Source: DATARH01 sp050246595 (GTDB lineage Bacteria; Pseudomonadota; Alphaproteobacteria; ATCC43930; CGMCC-115725). Taken from it: DNA of 64,000 nucleotides. Shown one piece after another: positions 28,524 through 36,759 of the stretch. A program made the translations under genes and the position numbers. Position 1 is the stretch's first letter; each line of letters opens with the position of its first letter. The stretch spans positions 1 through 64,000 of the forward strand of contig JBFWVT010000021.1 of the NCBI GenBank assembly GCA_050246595.1, written 5' to 3'. The notes beneath the pieces were generated by a model. The model did not search any database and had not been told where the DNA came from. It saw only the letters and a program-made list of their open reading frames with translations.

Positions 28524-28610
28524 CATTTTCCATAAGCCTGATGCGACTCCGGCCGGAAGCCGGGGGAGCCTAATCGCTAACGTCCGAACGGATTGCGGCG
28601 ATTTTTGTAT
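28524..28610. repeat. CATTTTC/GCCGGAAGCC dispersed repeat plus GCGGCGATTTTTG block
   Basis: CATTTTC, then ATAAG, GCGACT and CCGGCCGGAAGCCGGGG at 28524-28566 recur at 29391-29425 and in part at 30469-30500. The following GGATTGCGGCGATTTTTGT (28589-28607) matches the end of copies A and B of the other family. The 28354-28695 gap holds this, the palindrome at 28643, and no gene. Confidence 0.55.
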
Positions 28611-28642
28611 CCATGGCACGTGATGAACAGAGCGGGCGCGGT

Positions 28643-28660
28643 TACTATTTAATCGTAGTA
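28643..28660 (+). promoter_or_regulatory. Palindrome upstream of toxin-antitoxin pair
   Basis: TACTA, 8 nt, TAGTA, about 35 bp before the antitoxin ATG in an AT-rich patch. Position and shape fit an autoregulatory operator/promoter of a toxin-antitoxin operon. Confidence 0.45.
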
Positions 28661-28695
28661 TGATGGAGTGTGCGGCGCAGGAAAAGCGATTGCCG

Positions 28696-28905
28696 ATGAG
28701 TATCCAGATTTCACAGGAAACCGCAGCGCGCCTTACCGCCGAGGCTCGGCGGCGGGGTATTACCGTGGACGCCTTGCTGGCGCGCCTCATCAGCGAACAC
28801 ACGGTGCTGACCAAACCGGCGCAACCCGCCGCCGCCTTGCCGGTCTGGCATCTCGGCGGCACGGGCGAGCTTCACCGGCGAGACATCTACAACGATGTCG
28901 GTTGA
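28696..28905 (+). CDS. Antitoxin partner of PIN-domain toxin
   Basis: The product has 69 residues. The N-terminal half (MSIQISQETAARLTAEARRR, then GITVDALLARLI) has the strand-helix-helix look of ribbon-helix-helix antitoxins. The C-terminal half would be the toxin-binding tail. It overlaps the PIN toxin start by 11 bases. The ATG at 28696 is preferred over upstream codons because the RHH strand then begins the protein. Confidence 0.7.
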   Translation: MSIQISQETAARLTAEARRRGITVDALLARLISEHTVLTKPAQPAAALPVWHLGGTGELHRRDIYNDVG

Positions 28906-29332
28906 GCCGGGGATCGTCGATACGAATGTTCTGGTCTATGCGCTCGATGCCGATGCCCCGCAGCATGCCGCCGCCCGCGCCCTGCTCGATGCCGCTCGCG
29001 CCGATACAGCAGCAACCCTGTTTGTGACCACACAGATACTCTGCGAGTTCTACTCCATCGTGACCAATCCGCGCCGCGTGCGCATGCCGCGCACCACCGC
29101 CGAGGCCACGACCGCAATCTCCGATCTACTTACCTTTCTCCATGTGCTGCCCATCCCGGCGCACGCGGTTGACGGGTTGCTCGACCTGCTCCACCGTCGT
29201 CCAGTAATCGGCGGCGACGTGTTCGACTTGCAGATCATCGCGACCATGCAGGCGAACGGCATTCAGAGAATCTACACGTTCAACACCGCCGACTTCGATG
29301 GTTTTCCCGAGCTTTCGGTCATCACGCCCTGA
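28895..29332 (+). CDS. PIN-domain ribonuclease toxin (VapC type)
   Basis: This 145-residue PIN protein has acidic active-site residues in GIVDTNVLVYALD (first Asp), CEFYSI (Glu) and GGDVFDLQIIATM (Asp), and in FNTADFDGF near the end. VapC toxins cleave tRNA or rRNA and are neutralised by the co-translated antitoxin. The pair is probably autoregulated through the palindrome at 28643. Confidence 0.85.
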   Translation: MSVEPGIVDTNVLVYALDADAPQHAAARALLDAARADTAATLFVTTQILCEFYSIVTNPRRVRMPRTTAEATTAISDLLTFLHVLPIPAHAVDGLLDLLHRRPVIGGDVFDLQIIATMQANGIQRIYTFNTADFDGFPELSVITP

Positions 29333-29390
29333 TCGCCCGCACTGCCGCCAACCGCGCGCCGGGCTGATTTTCCTCAGGCCGGCTGCGCGT

Positions 29391-29490
29391 CATTTTCTAG
29401 AAACGGTCTTATGCGCTTCGGCCGGAAGCCGGGGTAAGCCCATCGCCCTCATGACAGCATGGGCTTCGCGTTACTCACCCATCCTACGCG
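29391..29490. repeat. Dispersed repeat copy followed by ATGGGCT hairpin
   Basis: CATTTTC...TTATGCGCTTCGGCCGGAAGCCGGGG (29391-29425, in pieces) matches 28524-28566. ATGGGCTTCGCGTTACTCACCCAT (29459-29483, imperfect arms) is copy 2 of the hairpin seen at 12571 and 30522. Confidence 0.55.
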
Positions 29491-29506
29491 CTGGGAGATA
29501 ACAAAT

Positions 29507-29830
29507 ATGGGACGGATAGCAGTAATTGTCGTGACGGCGACCGTCTTGTTCGGTTGTGCCTCGGTTTCGGAAGTATATATGCCAGATGGTCGCAAGGGAT
29601 ACGTACTAAATTGCAGTGGAATAGCTCGGGACTGGGGAATGTGTCTTAAAGCGGCAGGTGAGATGTGCCAAGCCAAGGGTTACGACATATTCATGCGCGA
29701 CGCATCAACCGGATCGATCGCGAGTATTCAGGCGAGCGGCAACTTTAGTCCTTATAGCGGCTCATACGGTGCTTCTGGGTTTGGTAGCACAGTCTTTAAT
29801 CGCGAACTGCTAGTTGCTTGCAAGAGCTAA
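29507..29830 (+). CDS. Small lipoprotein, unknown function, AT-rich
   Basis: This 107-residue protein has a short signal and a lipobox (TVLFGCAS), so it is probably an outer- or inner-membrane lipoprotein. The mature part has several cysteines (NCSGIARDWGMCLKAAG, EMCQAKGYD), then a Ser/Gly/Tyr-rich stretch. That cysteine-rich start resembles small YecR-like lipoproteins, but I do not claim it. Base use is more AT-rich than the flanks. GGGAG lies 11-15 bases upstream. Confidence 0.6.
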   Translation: MGRIAVIVVTATVLFGCASVSEVYMPDGRKGYVLNCSGIARDWGMCLKAAGEMCQAKGYDIFMRDASTGSIASIQASGNFSPYSGSYGASGFGSTVFNRELLVACKS

Positions 29831-29894
29831 AGCCTAGGATGACTTACAGCCGCTATCTTGCCGCAGAGAAATAGCGAATTCCGGCGCTCCTGAA

Positions 29895-30389
29895 ATGTGG
29901 GCAGCAACAGCTACCATCGTGCTTAGTGTCATTTCTGGTATTGGTGGCTGGTTATTGGCAAGATTTTTAGGCGAGCCTTACAAAGCTATCGAAGATCTCC
30001 GCCGCGAAACACAATACGCGTTGGTCATGTTCGGTAATATAGGTAAAAGTGCGTCAGATGAGGACCGTCAGAAAGCGGCAGGAGAGTTCCGGCGTATTGG
30101 TGTTGCACTTGTCTCTTATTACGCTGCCGCACCCTGGCGCATGCGCCAGTTACGTCGTCACATATTCAAATGGAACATCGATCAGGCGGGTCGTCTTCTT
30201 ATCAAGCTCAGCAACGATATTAGCGTGACCAGTGAAAACTTTGGCGGCTCCCTGCTGCGAGGTCGTGTTTACGAAATACGTAACCAACTAGGGCTTCCAT
30301 CTCCTGATGATATCTCGCCTGGGGAGGCCCGCGCCCTATCAGATGACGGAGACGACGGTATTCCAGATTTTTTAAGAGAAAAGCGGTGA
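29895..30389 (+). CDS. Membrane-anchored hypothetical protein, AT-rich
   Basis: The 164-residue product has one N-terminal membrane helix (TATIVLSVISGIGGWLLARFL), then a soluble helical, charged region and an acidic tail (SDDGDDGIPDFLREKR). No family recognised. Like the preceding lipoprotein it is AT-rich and lies between copies of dispersed repeats, so both look acquired. Confidence 0.55.
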   Translation: MWAATATIVLSVISGIGGWLLARFLGEPYKAIEDLRRETQYALVMFGNIGKSASDEDRQKAAGEFRRIGVALVSYYAAAPWRMRQLRRHIFKWNIDQAGRLLIKLSNDISVTSENFGGSLLRGRVYEIRNQLGLPSPDDISPGEARALSDDGDDGIPDFLREKR

Positions 30390-30468
30390 TGCTGCCTGAC
30401 AGCGCCGAGCATTGCGCAAATCACGGATAGGGGGTTCGGTAGCAACGGAACCAAAAGTTAAGAATGGA

Positions 30469-30546
30469 TTTTCCATAAGCGAGCTTGTGCGACTGCGGTC
30501 AGCTCGCCGCGGCACAACATCATGGGCTTCGCGTTGCTCAGCCCAT
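30469..30546. repeat. Dispersed repeat fragment and ATGGGCT hairpin, copy 3
   Basis: ATTTTCCATAAG and TGCGACT (30469-30494) match the 28524 repeat. The hairpin ATGGGCT/AGCCCAT (30522-30546) overlaps the recX stop, giving its Met-Gly-stop ending. Confidence 0.55.
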
Positions 30547-31173
30547 CGTCTTCGAACCCTCGTCGGCGAGCAGGGCCTGAACGGCTGCCTCGTCGGGGCA
30601 GGCGAGGACGGTTTCGGCGGTGCGGCGGGCGAAACCGGCGCGGGCGAAGGCGGCGAGTTCGGCTCGATGGAGGTCGCCCCCATCGCGATCGACTGGCTCG
30701 CGCGGGGGCGGGTCTCTGCGGAACGGTCCCAGACGGCGACGGCGGGCGAAGGCGATGGCGGCAGCGAGGTCGGGGTCGGCGGCTTCGTCGCGTAGGGAAG
30801 CGATGGCCGCTTCGGTATCGACGGCGCCGACCCCTTTTGCGGCGAGACCGGCGGCGATCCGGCGCAATGAGCGTCCCTGCGTCACCCCGCGCCGGGCACG
30901 GCCCGCGGCAAAGGCGGCATCGTCGACCAGCCCGGTCTCGCGACAGCGCTTGACGACCGCATCGATCAGCTTTTCGACCGCGGCGGCGCCCTCGCGATCG
31001 CCGGACTCTCCGACCATGAGCCGGCGGCGGACGCGGCGGCGCAGGACCTGCCGCAAATTCTCAGCGGTGCTGGCGTAGCGTCCGAGATAGGACAGCGCCC
31101 ATTCTTCGAGCAACGCGGCGTCGATCGCCCGTTCCGACCCGCCCTCTCCCGGCGCCGATCGCCTGCGTGCCAT
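30538..31173 (-). CDS. recX: RecX-family regulator of RecA
   Basis: The 211-residue, Arg/Ala-rich helical protein has three-helix repeats typical of RecX: ALSYLGRYASTAENLRQVLRRRV, LVDDAAFAAGRARRGVTQGRSLRRIAAGLAAKGV and the ELAAFARAGFARRTAETVL end. RecX binds RecA filaments and limits recombinase activity. No recA is adjacent. Its last two codons and stop lie in a dispersed hairpin element. Confidence 0.85.
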   Translation of the reverse strand: MARRRSAPGEGGSERAIDAALLEEWALSYLGRYASTAENLRQVLRRRVRRRLMVGESGDREGAAAVEKLIDAVVKRCRETGLVDDAAFAAGRARRGVTQGRSLRRIAAGLAAKGVGAVDTEAAIASLRDEAADPDLAAAIAFARRRRLGPFRRDPPPREPVDRDGGDLHRAELAAFARAGFARRTAETVLACPDEAAVQALLADEGSKTMG

Positions 31174-31273
31174 TCCGGCGCGTTCCTCCGCTTCCGTTCC
31201 CGCCTATCATAAGACAGGCAAAATTCCTCGAACGATTGCGTAATCCAACCGCTCAAGACTTTGGCGATATCCC

Positions 31274-31332
31274 CACCCCTCCCTCCCCCGCAATCCCCGG
31301 ATCAAGTCCGGGGAGGGGAGGGTTGGGAAGGA
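31274..31332. repeat. C/G-rich palindrome upstream of MFS gene
   Basis: CCCCTCCCTCCCCC, a nested CCCCGGA-TCAAG-TCCGGGG hairpin, then GGGGAGGGTTGGGAAGG. Same broad family as the other C/G-rich repeats; it may end the divergent upstream region or shape the 5' end of the MFS transcript. Confidence 0.5.
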
Positions 31333-31366
31333 GGCGAGGCTGCGGAATGCGTTAAGCTCAGCGCCG

Positions 31367-32812
31367 ATGGCTATGAGCGAACCCGGCGCCTCGTTTCCGA
31401 CCGCGGCCGAACCGCGGCTGCGTATCCTGATCCCGCTGATCGTCGGTTGCGCCTTTTTTATGGAGGGGCTCGACTCGACGATGATCGCCGTCGCGATCCC
31501 GGCGATGGCGGCGGATCTCGGCGAGACGCCGCTGCGGCTCAGCCTGGTGATTACGGCGTATCTCTTGAGCCTGGCGGTGTTTATCCCGGTCAGCGGCTGG
31601 ATCGCCGACCGGTTCGGGGCGCGGCGCGTGTTCTGCGCGGCGGTGCTGATCTTTGCCGGCGGGTCGGCGCTGTGCGGGCTGGCGGACAGCCTGCCGATGC
31701 TGATCGCGATGCGGGTCGTGCAGGGGTTTGGCGGTGCGATGATGACGCCGGTCGGACGGCTCGTGCTGCTGCGCAGCTTTCCGCGCGCTGGGCTGGTTTC
31801 AGCGATGAACTGGATGACGATCCCGTCGATGATCGGACCGATGGTCGGGCCGGTGATCGGCGGTGTGCTGACCGATTACGCCTCGTGGCGCTGGATCTTT
31901 TTTCTGAATATTCCGATCGGGGTATTGGGCGGCGGGCTGGCGCTGTGGTTTTTCAAGGATTTCCGGGCGCCCGCCCCGGCCCGGTTCGATCTGGTGGGTT
32001 TCGTCATTGCCGGGGTGGCGCTGTTTCTGCTCGAACTGGCGCTCGAAAATCTCGGGCATCCGGTATTGCCGACCGGGCTCGGCATCGCGTTTTTCCCGAT
32101 CGCGCTGGTGATGCTGCTGGCCTATTGGCACCACGCACGGCACAGCCCGGCCCCGGTGCTCGACCTCGCCCTGCTCCAGATCAAGACCTTTAATATCGGC
32201 ACGATGGTCGGCGGGCTGTGCCGGATCGGGCTTGACGCGACGCCGTTTCTGCTGCCGCTGCTGTTTCAGGTCGGGTTCGGGCGCAGCGCCACCGAGGCCG
32301 GGCTGCTGACGGTTTCGTCGGTGCTCGGCGCGATGATGGTGCGCACCCTGTCGCGCCGGTTATTGCGGCTGACCGGGTTCCGGCGCGCGCTGGTCGGCGG
32401 CGCCCTGCTGTCGGGGGCGGTGACGGCCTCCTTCGCGCTGCTCGGCGCGGCCAGCCCGGTATGGGTGATCGTGCTGATCGTCTTTGTCTCGGGCTGCGTG
32501 CGCAGCATCCAGTATCTCGCGCTCAACACGATCAGCTATGCCGACGTGCCGTCGGCGATGCTGAGCCGCGCCACCGGGTTTGGCGGCGTCGTGCAGCAAC
32601 TGGCGCGCGGCTTCGGGGTCGCGATCGGGGCGGCGCTGCTCGCACTCGTGTCCGGGGCCGGGCCGGTCACGGTCGATCATTTCCGCATCGTTTTCGTGCT
32701 GATCGGGCTGCTGCCGCTCGTGTCGGCGCTCGGTTTCATGCGGCTGTCGCCGAGCGACGGGGCCGAGGTCAGCGGCTACCGGGTTCCAAGCCGGAAGGCG
32801 GCGGCGGATTAG
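31367..32812 (+). CDS. MFS drug exporter, DHA2 (EmrB/QacA) family
   Basis: This 481-residue inner-membrane proton antiporter has the long DHA2 architecture of 14 helices. The first helix carries LDSTMIAVAIPAMAADLG (D-x-T), helix 2-3 loop has WIADRFGARRVF (motif A), and GFGGAMMTPVGRLVLLRSFPR is motif C-like. The IPIGVLGGGLAL region follows. No membrane-fusion partner is adjacent, so the substrate is unknown. The first ATG is at 31367; an ATG two codons on is equally good. Confidence 0.9.
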   Translation: MAMSEPGASFPTAAEPRLRILIPLIVGCAFFMEGLDSTMIAVAIPAMAADLGETPLRLSLVITAYLLSLAVFIPVSGWIADRFGARRVFCAAVLIFAGGSALCGLADSLPMLIAMRVVQGFGGAMMTPVGRLVLLRSFPRAGLVSAMNWMTIPSMIGPMVGPVIGGVLTDYASWRWIFFLNIPIGVLGGGLALWFFKDFRAPAPARFDLVGFVIAGVALFLLELALENLGHPVLPTGLGIAFFPIALVMLLAYWHHARHSPAPVLDLALLQIKTFNIGTMVGGLCRIGLDATPFLLPLLFQVGFGRSATEAGLLTVSSVLGAMMVRTLSRRLLRLTGFRRALVGGALLSGAVTASFALLGAASPVWVIVLIVFVSGCVRSIQYLALNTISYADVPSAMLSRATGFGGVVQQLARGFGVAIGAALLALVSGAGPVTVDHFRIVFVLIGLLPLVSALGFMRLSPSDGAEVSGYRVPSRKAAAD

Positions 32813-32937
32813 CACGCAACGCCCGACGCGCGGATTGCTGTTTCCCCAAGGTAACGAGACATCCGTCCCCGGCTCCTCTACGATGGAGTCAGGCTGCCGC
32901 GGCACGGCGGACCTGAAACAAACGGGAGGAAACGCGA

Positions 32938-34608
32938 ATGAGACCGGGCGTATTGCGTCTGTGGCTGGCGGCGCTCGGCATCGCGCTGGCGGCGACGCCG
33001 GCGGCGGCCGAGGAGAAACCGAAATACGGCGGCACGCTGACCTATCTGATCCCGGCGGATTCGCCGCCGACCTTTGACGCGCATCGCGAGCAGACATACG
33101 CGACGATCCATTCGGCGGCGCCTTTCTACAGCATGCTGGTGCGGGTCAACCCGATGAACCCGGGATCGACGACCGATATCGTCTGCGATGTCTGCACCGA
33201 GCTGCCGACCCCGACCGACGACGGCAAGATTTGGACGTTCAAGATCCGCGACGGCATCAAATTCCATAACGGCGACAAGCTGACCGCCGCGGATGTCGCA
33301 GCGAGTTTCAACAAGATCGCGTTTCCGCCGCCGGGGGCGACGAGTCCGCGAGCCAGCAATTTCGACATGGTCGAAAAGATCGAGGCGACCGATCCGGGCA
33401 CGGTCGTTTTCCGTCTCAAATTCGCGACCGACGCGTTTCTGCCGGCGGTCGCCGACCCGTATAACTGGATTTATCAGAAGAAGGTTATCGACAGCGACCC
33501 GCGCTGGTACGAGAAGAACATTCTCGGGTCCGGGCCGTTCAAATTTGTCGAGTACCAGACCGGCCAGTCAATCAAGGGCGTGCGCCACCCCGATTACCAC
33601 CACAAGGGGCTGCCCTATCTCGACGGGTTTGTCGCGATCTACGCGCCGAAACAGGCGACACAGCTCGATGCGATCCGCGCCGATCGCGCCGCGATGGAGT
33701 TTCGGGGGTATCCGCCCTCGGCGATCAAGGAGCTGAAAGAGGAGCTGGGCGACAAGATCGTCGTCCAGGAGCACGACTGGAATTGCGGCCATCTGATCTG
33801 GTTCAACCACCAGAAGAAACCGTTTGACGATGTGCGGGTCCGCAAGGCCCTGACCCTGGCGATCGATCGCTGGGGCGTCTTGCCGAGCCTGTCGCAGATC
33901 GCGATCATGCGCAGGGTCGGCAGCGTCGTCTTCCCGGGATCGCCGCTGGCGCCGTCGCGCGAACAACTGGAGCAGATCCCCGGTTTCTGGCCCGATATCG
34001 AAAAATCGCGCGCCGAGGCGCGGCGTCTGTTGAAGGAGGCGGGTGTCGAAAACCTGACCTTCGAGATGCTCAACCGCGCCACCGATCAGCCCTATAAATA
34101 TAACGGGATTTGGGCGGTCGATCAGTGGAGCAAGATCGGGGTCAAGGTGACCCAGCGCGTGCTGCCGGTCGGACCGTGGTTCGCCGCGCTGCGCGGCGGC
34201 GATTTCGGCGTCGGTCTTTCCGGCAACTGCCAGGGCATCGTCAACCCGCTGCTCGACGTGCACGCCTTTTTGCCGCGATCGGTGAACGACGCCAATTTCG
34301 GTTATTACGAAGACCCGGAGCTGCTCGAAATCCACGAAAAGGCGCTGCGCTCGGCGGACCCGCAGGAGCAGAAGGAGCTGATGCACCAGTTCGTCAAGCG
34401 CGTCATGGGCGACGAAGCGCATATCGCGTTTCTGGGATGGTGGTATCGGCTGGTGCCGCACCGGGCCTATGTGAACGGCTGGAAGATCGGATCGAGCCAC
34501 TATCTGAACCAGGACCTCGGCACGATCTGGCTGTCCGCCCCGCAATGCGGTTCCTGCACCGACCAGCCGCCTGCCGCCGAGAAGCGGGCCGAGGCGCAGA
34601 GCAAATAA
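32938..34608 (+). CDS. ABC substrate-binding protein, family 5 (copy 3)
   Basis: This 556-residue peptide/nickel-family binding protein has a signal peptide (ends AAAEEKPKYGG). It has TFKIRDGIKFHNGDKLTAADV, GSGPFKFVEYQTGQSI, VRKALTLAIDRWG, and the late KIGSSHYLNQDLGTIWLS. Two Cys pairs (IVCDVCTELP near residue 82 and QCGSC near the end) are unusual for the family and are kept in the next paralogue. No permease or ATPase genes adjoin. GGGAGGAA precedes the ATG. Confidence 0.9.
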   Translation: MRPGVLRLWLAALGIALAATPAAAEEKPKYGGTLTYLIPADSPPTFDAHREQTYATIHSAAPFYSMLVRVNPMNPGSTTDIVCDVCTELPTPTDDGKIWTFKIRDGIKFHNGDKLTAADVAASFNKIAFPPPGATSPRASNFDMVEKIEATDPGTVVFRLKFATDAFLPAVADPYNWIYQKKVIDSDPRWYEKNILGSGPFKFVEYQTGQSIKGVRHPDYHHKGLPYLDGFVAIYAPKQATQLDAIRADRAAMEFRGYPPSAIKELKEELGDKIVVQEHDWNCGHLIWFNHQKKPFDDVRVRKALTLAIDRWGVLPSLSQIAIMRRVGSVVFPGSPLAPSREQLEQIPGFWPDIEKSRAEARRLLKEAGVENLTFEMLNRATDQPYKYNGIWAVDQWSKIGVKVTQRVLPVGPWFAALRGGDFGVGLSGNCQGIVNPLLDVHAFLPRSVNDANFGYYEDPELLEIHEKALRSADPQEQKELMHQFVKRVMGDEAHIAFLGWWYRLVPHRAYVNGWKIGSSHYLNQDLGTIWLSAPQCGSCTDQPPAAEKRAEAQSK

Positions 34609-35020
34609 GCGGCTCGACCCGCCGGTGGTGACTCAGTTTAAGATTGGCCCGCTGCGCCACCCCCGAGCAACCCCTCGGGACCGCCGGCGTCCCGCCGGCG
34701 GTCCTGAAGCGCCCTCGGCAAGCTGACTTGTCTTCGGATGAGGCCTCGGTTTGGGATCGGATCATACTGCCATTTCGGGACGGTCGCCGCGGATCCGGCC
34801 TGTGCCGCAGAAGGACAAGGTCAAAATTCAAACTGAGACACTACCGACCCGCCGGCTGTAATGCGGGCACTCTTTCCGGTGGCTTATGCTATCGGATCGG
34901 GTGCGCTGCTCTACTCATCGCGATAGCGATTATCCAAAGTTGCAACGAACACTGTTGCTTTGCTCCCGTTTGCATCCGCCGGTCCGGAAGAGACCCGGCG
35001 ATCGTGAACGGGAGGAACGC
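34609..35020 (+). other. Intergenic gap between tandem binding-protein genes
   Basis: It holds a perfect 12-bp-arm palindrome with a 3-nt loop at 34678-34704, near-identical to the one at 8023. The sequence from about 34890 to 34990 is less GC-rich and may carry a promoter for the next gene. No ORF with gene-like character seen. Confidence 0.5.
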
Positions 35021-36715
35021 ATGAGGGTCGTAGGGTTCTTGCCTTTGGCCGCGGCCGCGCTTGGGGCTGCTCTTGTCGCCGCGAACCCGGCGGGCGCGAC
35101 GGACAATGCGAAAGCCGCGGAAAGTGCGAAATATGGCGGCAAACTCGTCTACATGATCCCGGCGGATTCCCCGCCGAGCTTTGACGGGCATCAGGAAACC
35201 ACCTTCGCGACGGTTCACAGCGTGGCGCCGTTCTACAGCGTCCTGGTCCGGATCAACCCGCAAAACCCGTCCTCGACAACCGATTTCGTGTGCGATGTCT
35301 GCGCGGAAATGCCCGAGCCGGACGATGGCGGCAAGACATGGACATTCAAGATCCGCGACAACGTCAAATTTCACAACGGCGACAAACTCACCGCGCATGA
35401 TGTGGCCGCCAGCTTCAAGGCGATCATATCGCCGCCGGAGGGTGTGCTGAGCCCGCGGGCCAGCAACTTTACGATGGTCGAGGATGTCCAGGCACAAGAC
35501 GACAAGACGGTCGTGTTTCGCTTGAAATACCCGACGAGCGCATTTCTGCCGGCGCTCGCCGACCCGTTCAATTTTATTTACCAGAAGAAGGTACTCGACA
35601 AGGACCCCGGCTGGTACCGGGAGAACGTGCTCGGGTCCGGCCCGTTCAAGTTCGCCGGATATCACACGGGCCAGTCGATCGAGGGGGTGCGCAACCCGGA
35701 CTATCACCATAAGGGGCTGCCGTATCTTGACGGCTTTATCGGGATTTACGCCCCAAAGCAGGCAACCCAGATCGATGCGATCCGCGCCGACCGCGCCGCG
35801 ACGATCTTCCGCGGCTATCCGCCCGAGGCGATCGCACAACTGACCGATGCGCTCGGCGACCAGGTCACGGTTTTGCAAAGCGACTGGAACTGCGGCAGCC
35901 GGCTCGAAATCAACCACACGAGAAAACCGTTCGATGACCCGCGGGTGCGCCGGGCCTTGTCGCTCGCAATCGACCGCTGGGGCACCGCGCCGGAGCTGTC
36001 CCGGATCGCCAACGTGCGCACGGTCGGCAGCATCGTCTTTCCGGGGTCGCCGCTGGCGCCGACAAAGGAAGAGCTGGAGAAGATCGCCGGGTTCTGGCCG
36101 GATATCGAGAAGTCGCGCGCCGAGGCGAGGCGGCTTTTGAAGGAAGCCGGCGCCGAGAACCTCGAAATCGAGCTGCTCAACCGCAACGTAGACCAACCCT
36201 ATAAGTATGTCGCCATCTGGGTCATCGACCAATGGCGCAAGATCGGGGTCAACGCCAGACAGCGGGTGGTGCCGACCGGACCGTGGTATTCAGCGCGACG
36301 CAGCGGCGATTTCGATGTCAATGTCGGCGCCAACTGCCACAGCGTCGTCAACCCGGTAATCGACATACAGCCCTATCTGCCGAATTCGGTCTACAAGGCG
36401 CAGTACGGCAAATACGAAGACCCGAAGCAGGTCGAGCTGTACAACAAGGTGCTGCACGAGACCGACCCCGAGAAGCAGCGCGCCGCGATGTATCAATTCG
36501 TCAAGCACGAAATGGACACCGAAGCGCACTCGCCCTTTCTGTTGTGGTGGTATCGCATGGTGCCGCAGCGTACCTATGTGAATGGCTGGAAGATCAGCCC
36601 GAGCCACTATATCAACCAGGACTTGGCCACGATCTGGCTCAGCCCGCCGAAATGCGAAGAATGCGGGACCCAAGCGCCGGCGAGCGAGACGCAGGCCGTC
36701 GCGGCGCAGAAATAG
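35021..36715 (+). CDS. ABC substrate-binding protein, family 5 (copy 4)
   Basis: This 564-residue close paralogue of copy 3 has a signal peptide, AKYGGKLVYMIPADSPPSFDGH, TFKIRDNVKFHNGDKL, the FVCDVCAEMP Cys pair and the C-terminal PPKCEECGTQAP pair. WKISPSHYINQDLATIWLS matches the end of copy 3. Tandem duplication is likely, and both probably serve a permease encoded elsewhere. The ATG at 35021 follows GGGAGGAA; the longer frame from 34886 has no signal at its start. Confidence 0.9.
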   Translation: MRVVGFLPLAAAALGAALVAANPAGATDNAKAAESAKYGGKLVYMIPADSPPSFDGHQETTFATVHSVAPFYSVLVRINPQNPSSTTDFVCDVCAEMPEPDDGGKTWTFKIRDNVKFHNGDKLTAHDVAASFKAIISPPEGVLSPRASNFTMVEDVQAQDDKTVVFRLKYPTSAFLPALADPFNFIYQKKVLDKDPGWYRENVLGSGPFKFAGYHTGQSIEGVRNPDYHHKGLPYLDGFIGIYAPKQATQIDAIRADRAATIFRGYPPEAIAQLTDALGDQVTVLQSDWNCGSRLEINHTRKPFDDPRVRRALSLAIDRWGTAPELSRIANVRTVGSIVFPGSPLAPTKEELEKIAGFWPDIEKSRAEARRLLKEAGAENLEIELLNRNVDQPYKYVAIWVIDQWRKIGVNARQRVVPTGPWYSARRSGDFDVNVGANCHSVVNPVIDIQPYLPNSVYKAQYGKYEDPKQVELYNKVLHETDPEKQRAAMYQFVKHEMDTEAHSPFLLWWYRMVPQRTYVNGWKISPSHYINQDLATIWLSPPKCEECGTQAPASETQAVAAQK

Positions 36716-36759
36716 CCCGCCGCGTGCCCGGCGCAGGATGGGAATGGAATGGAGGGGAT

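Noticed and set aside
28524..30546. Insertion sequence remnants
   Set aside because: No transposase-like frames and no terminal inverted repeats with target duplications around the repeats.
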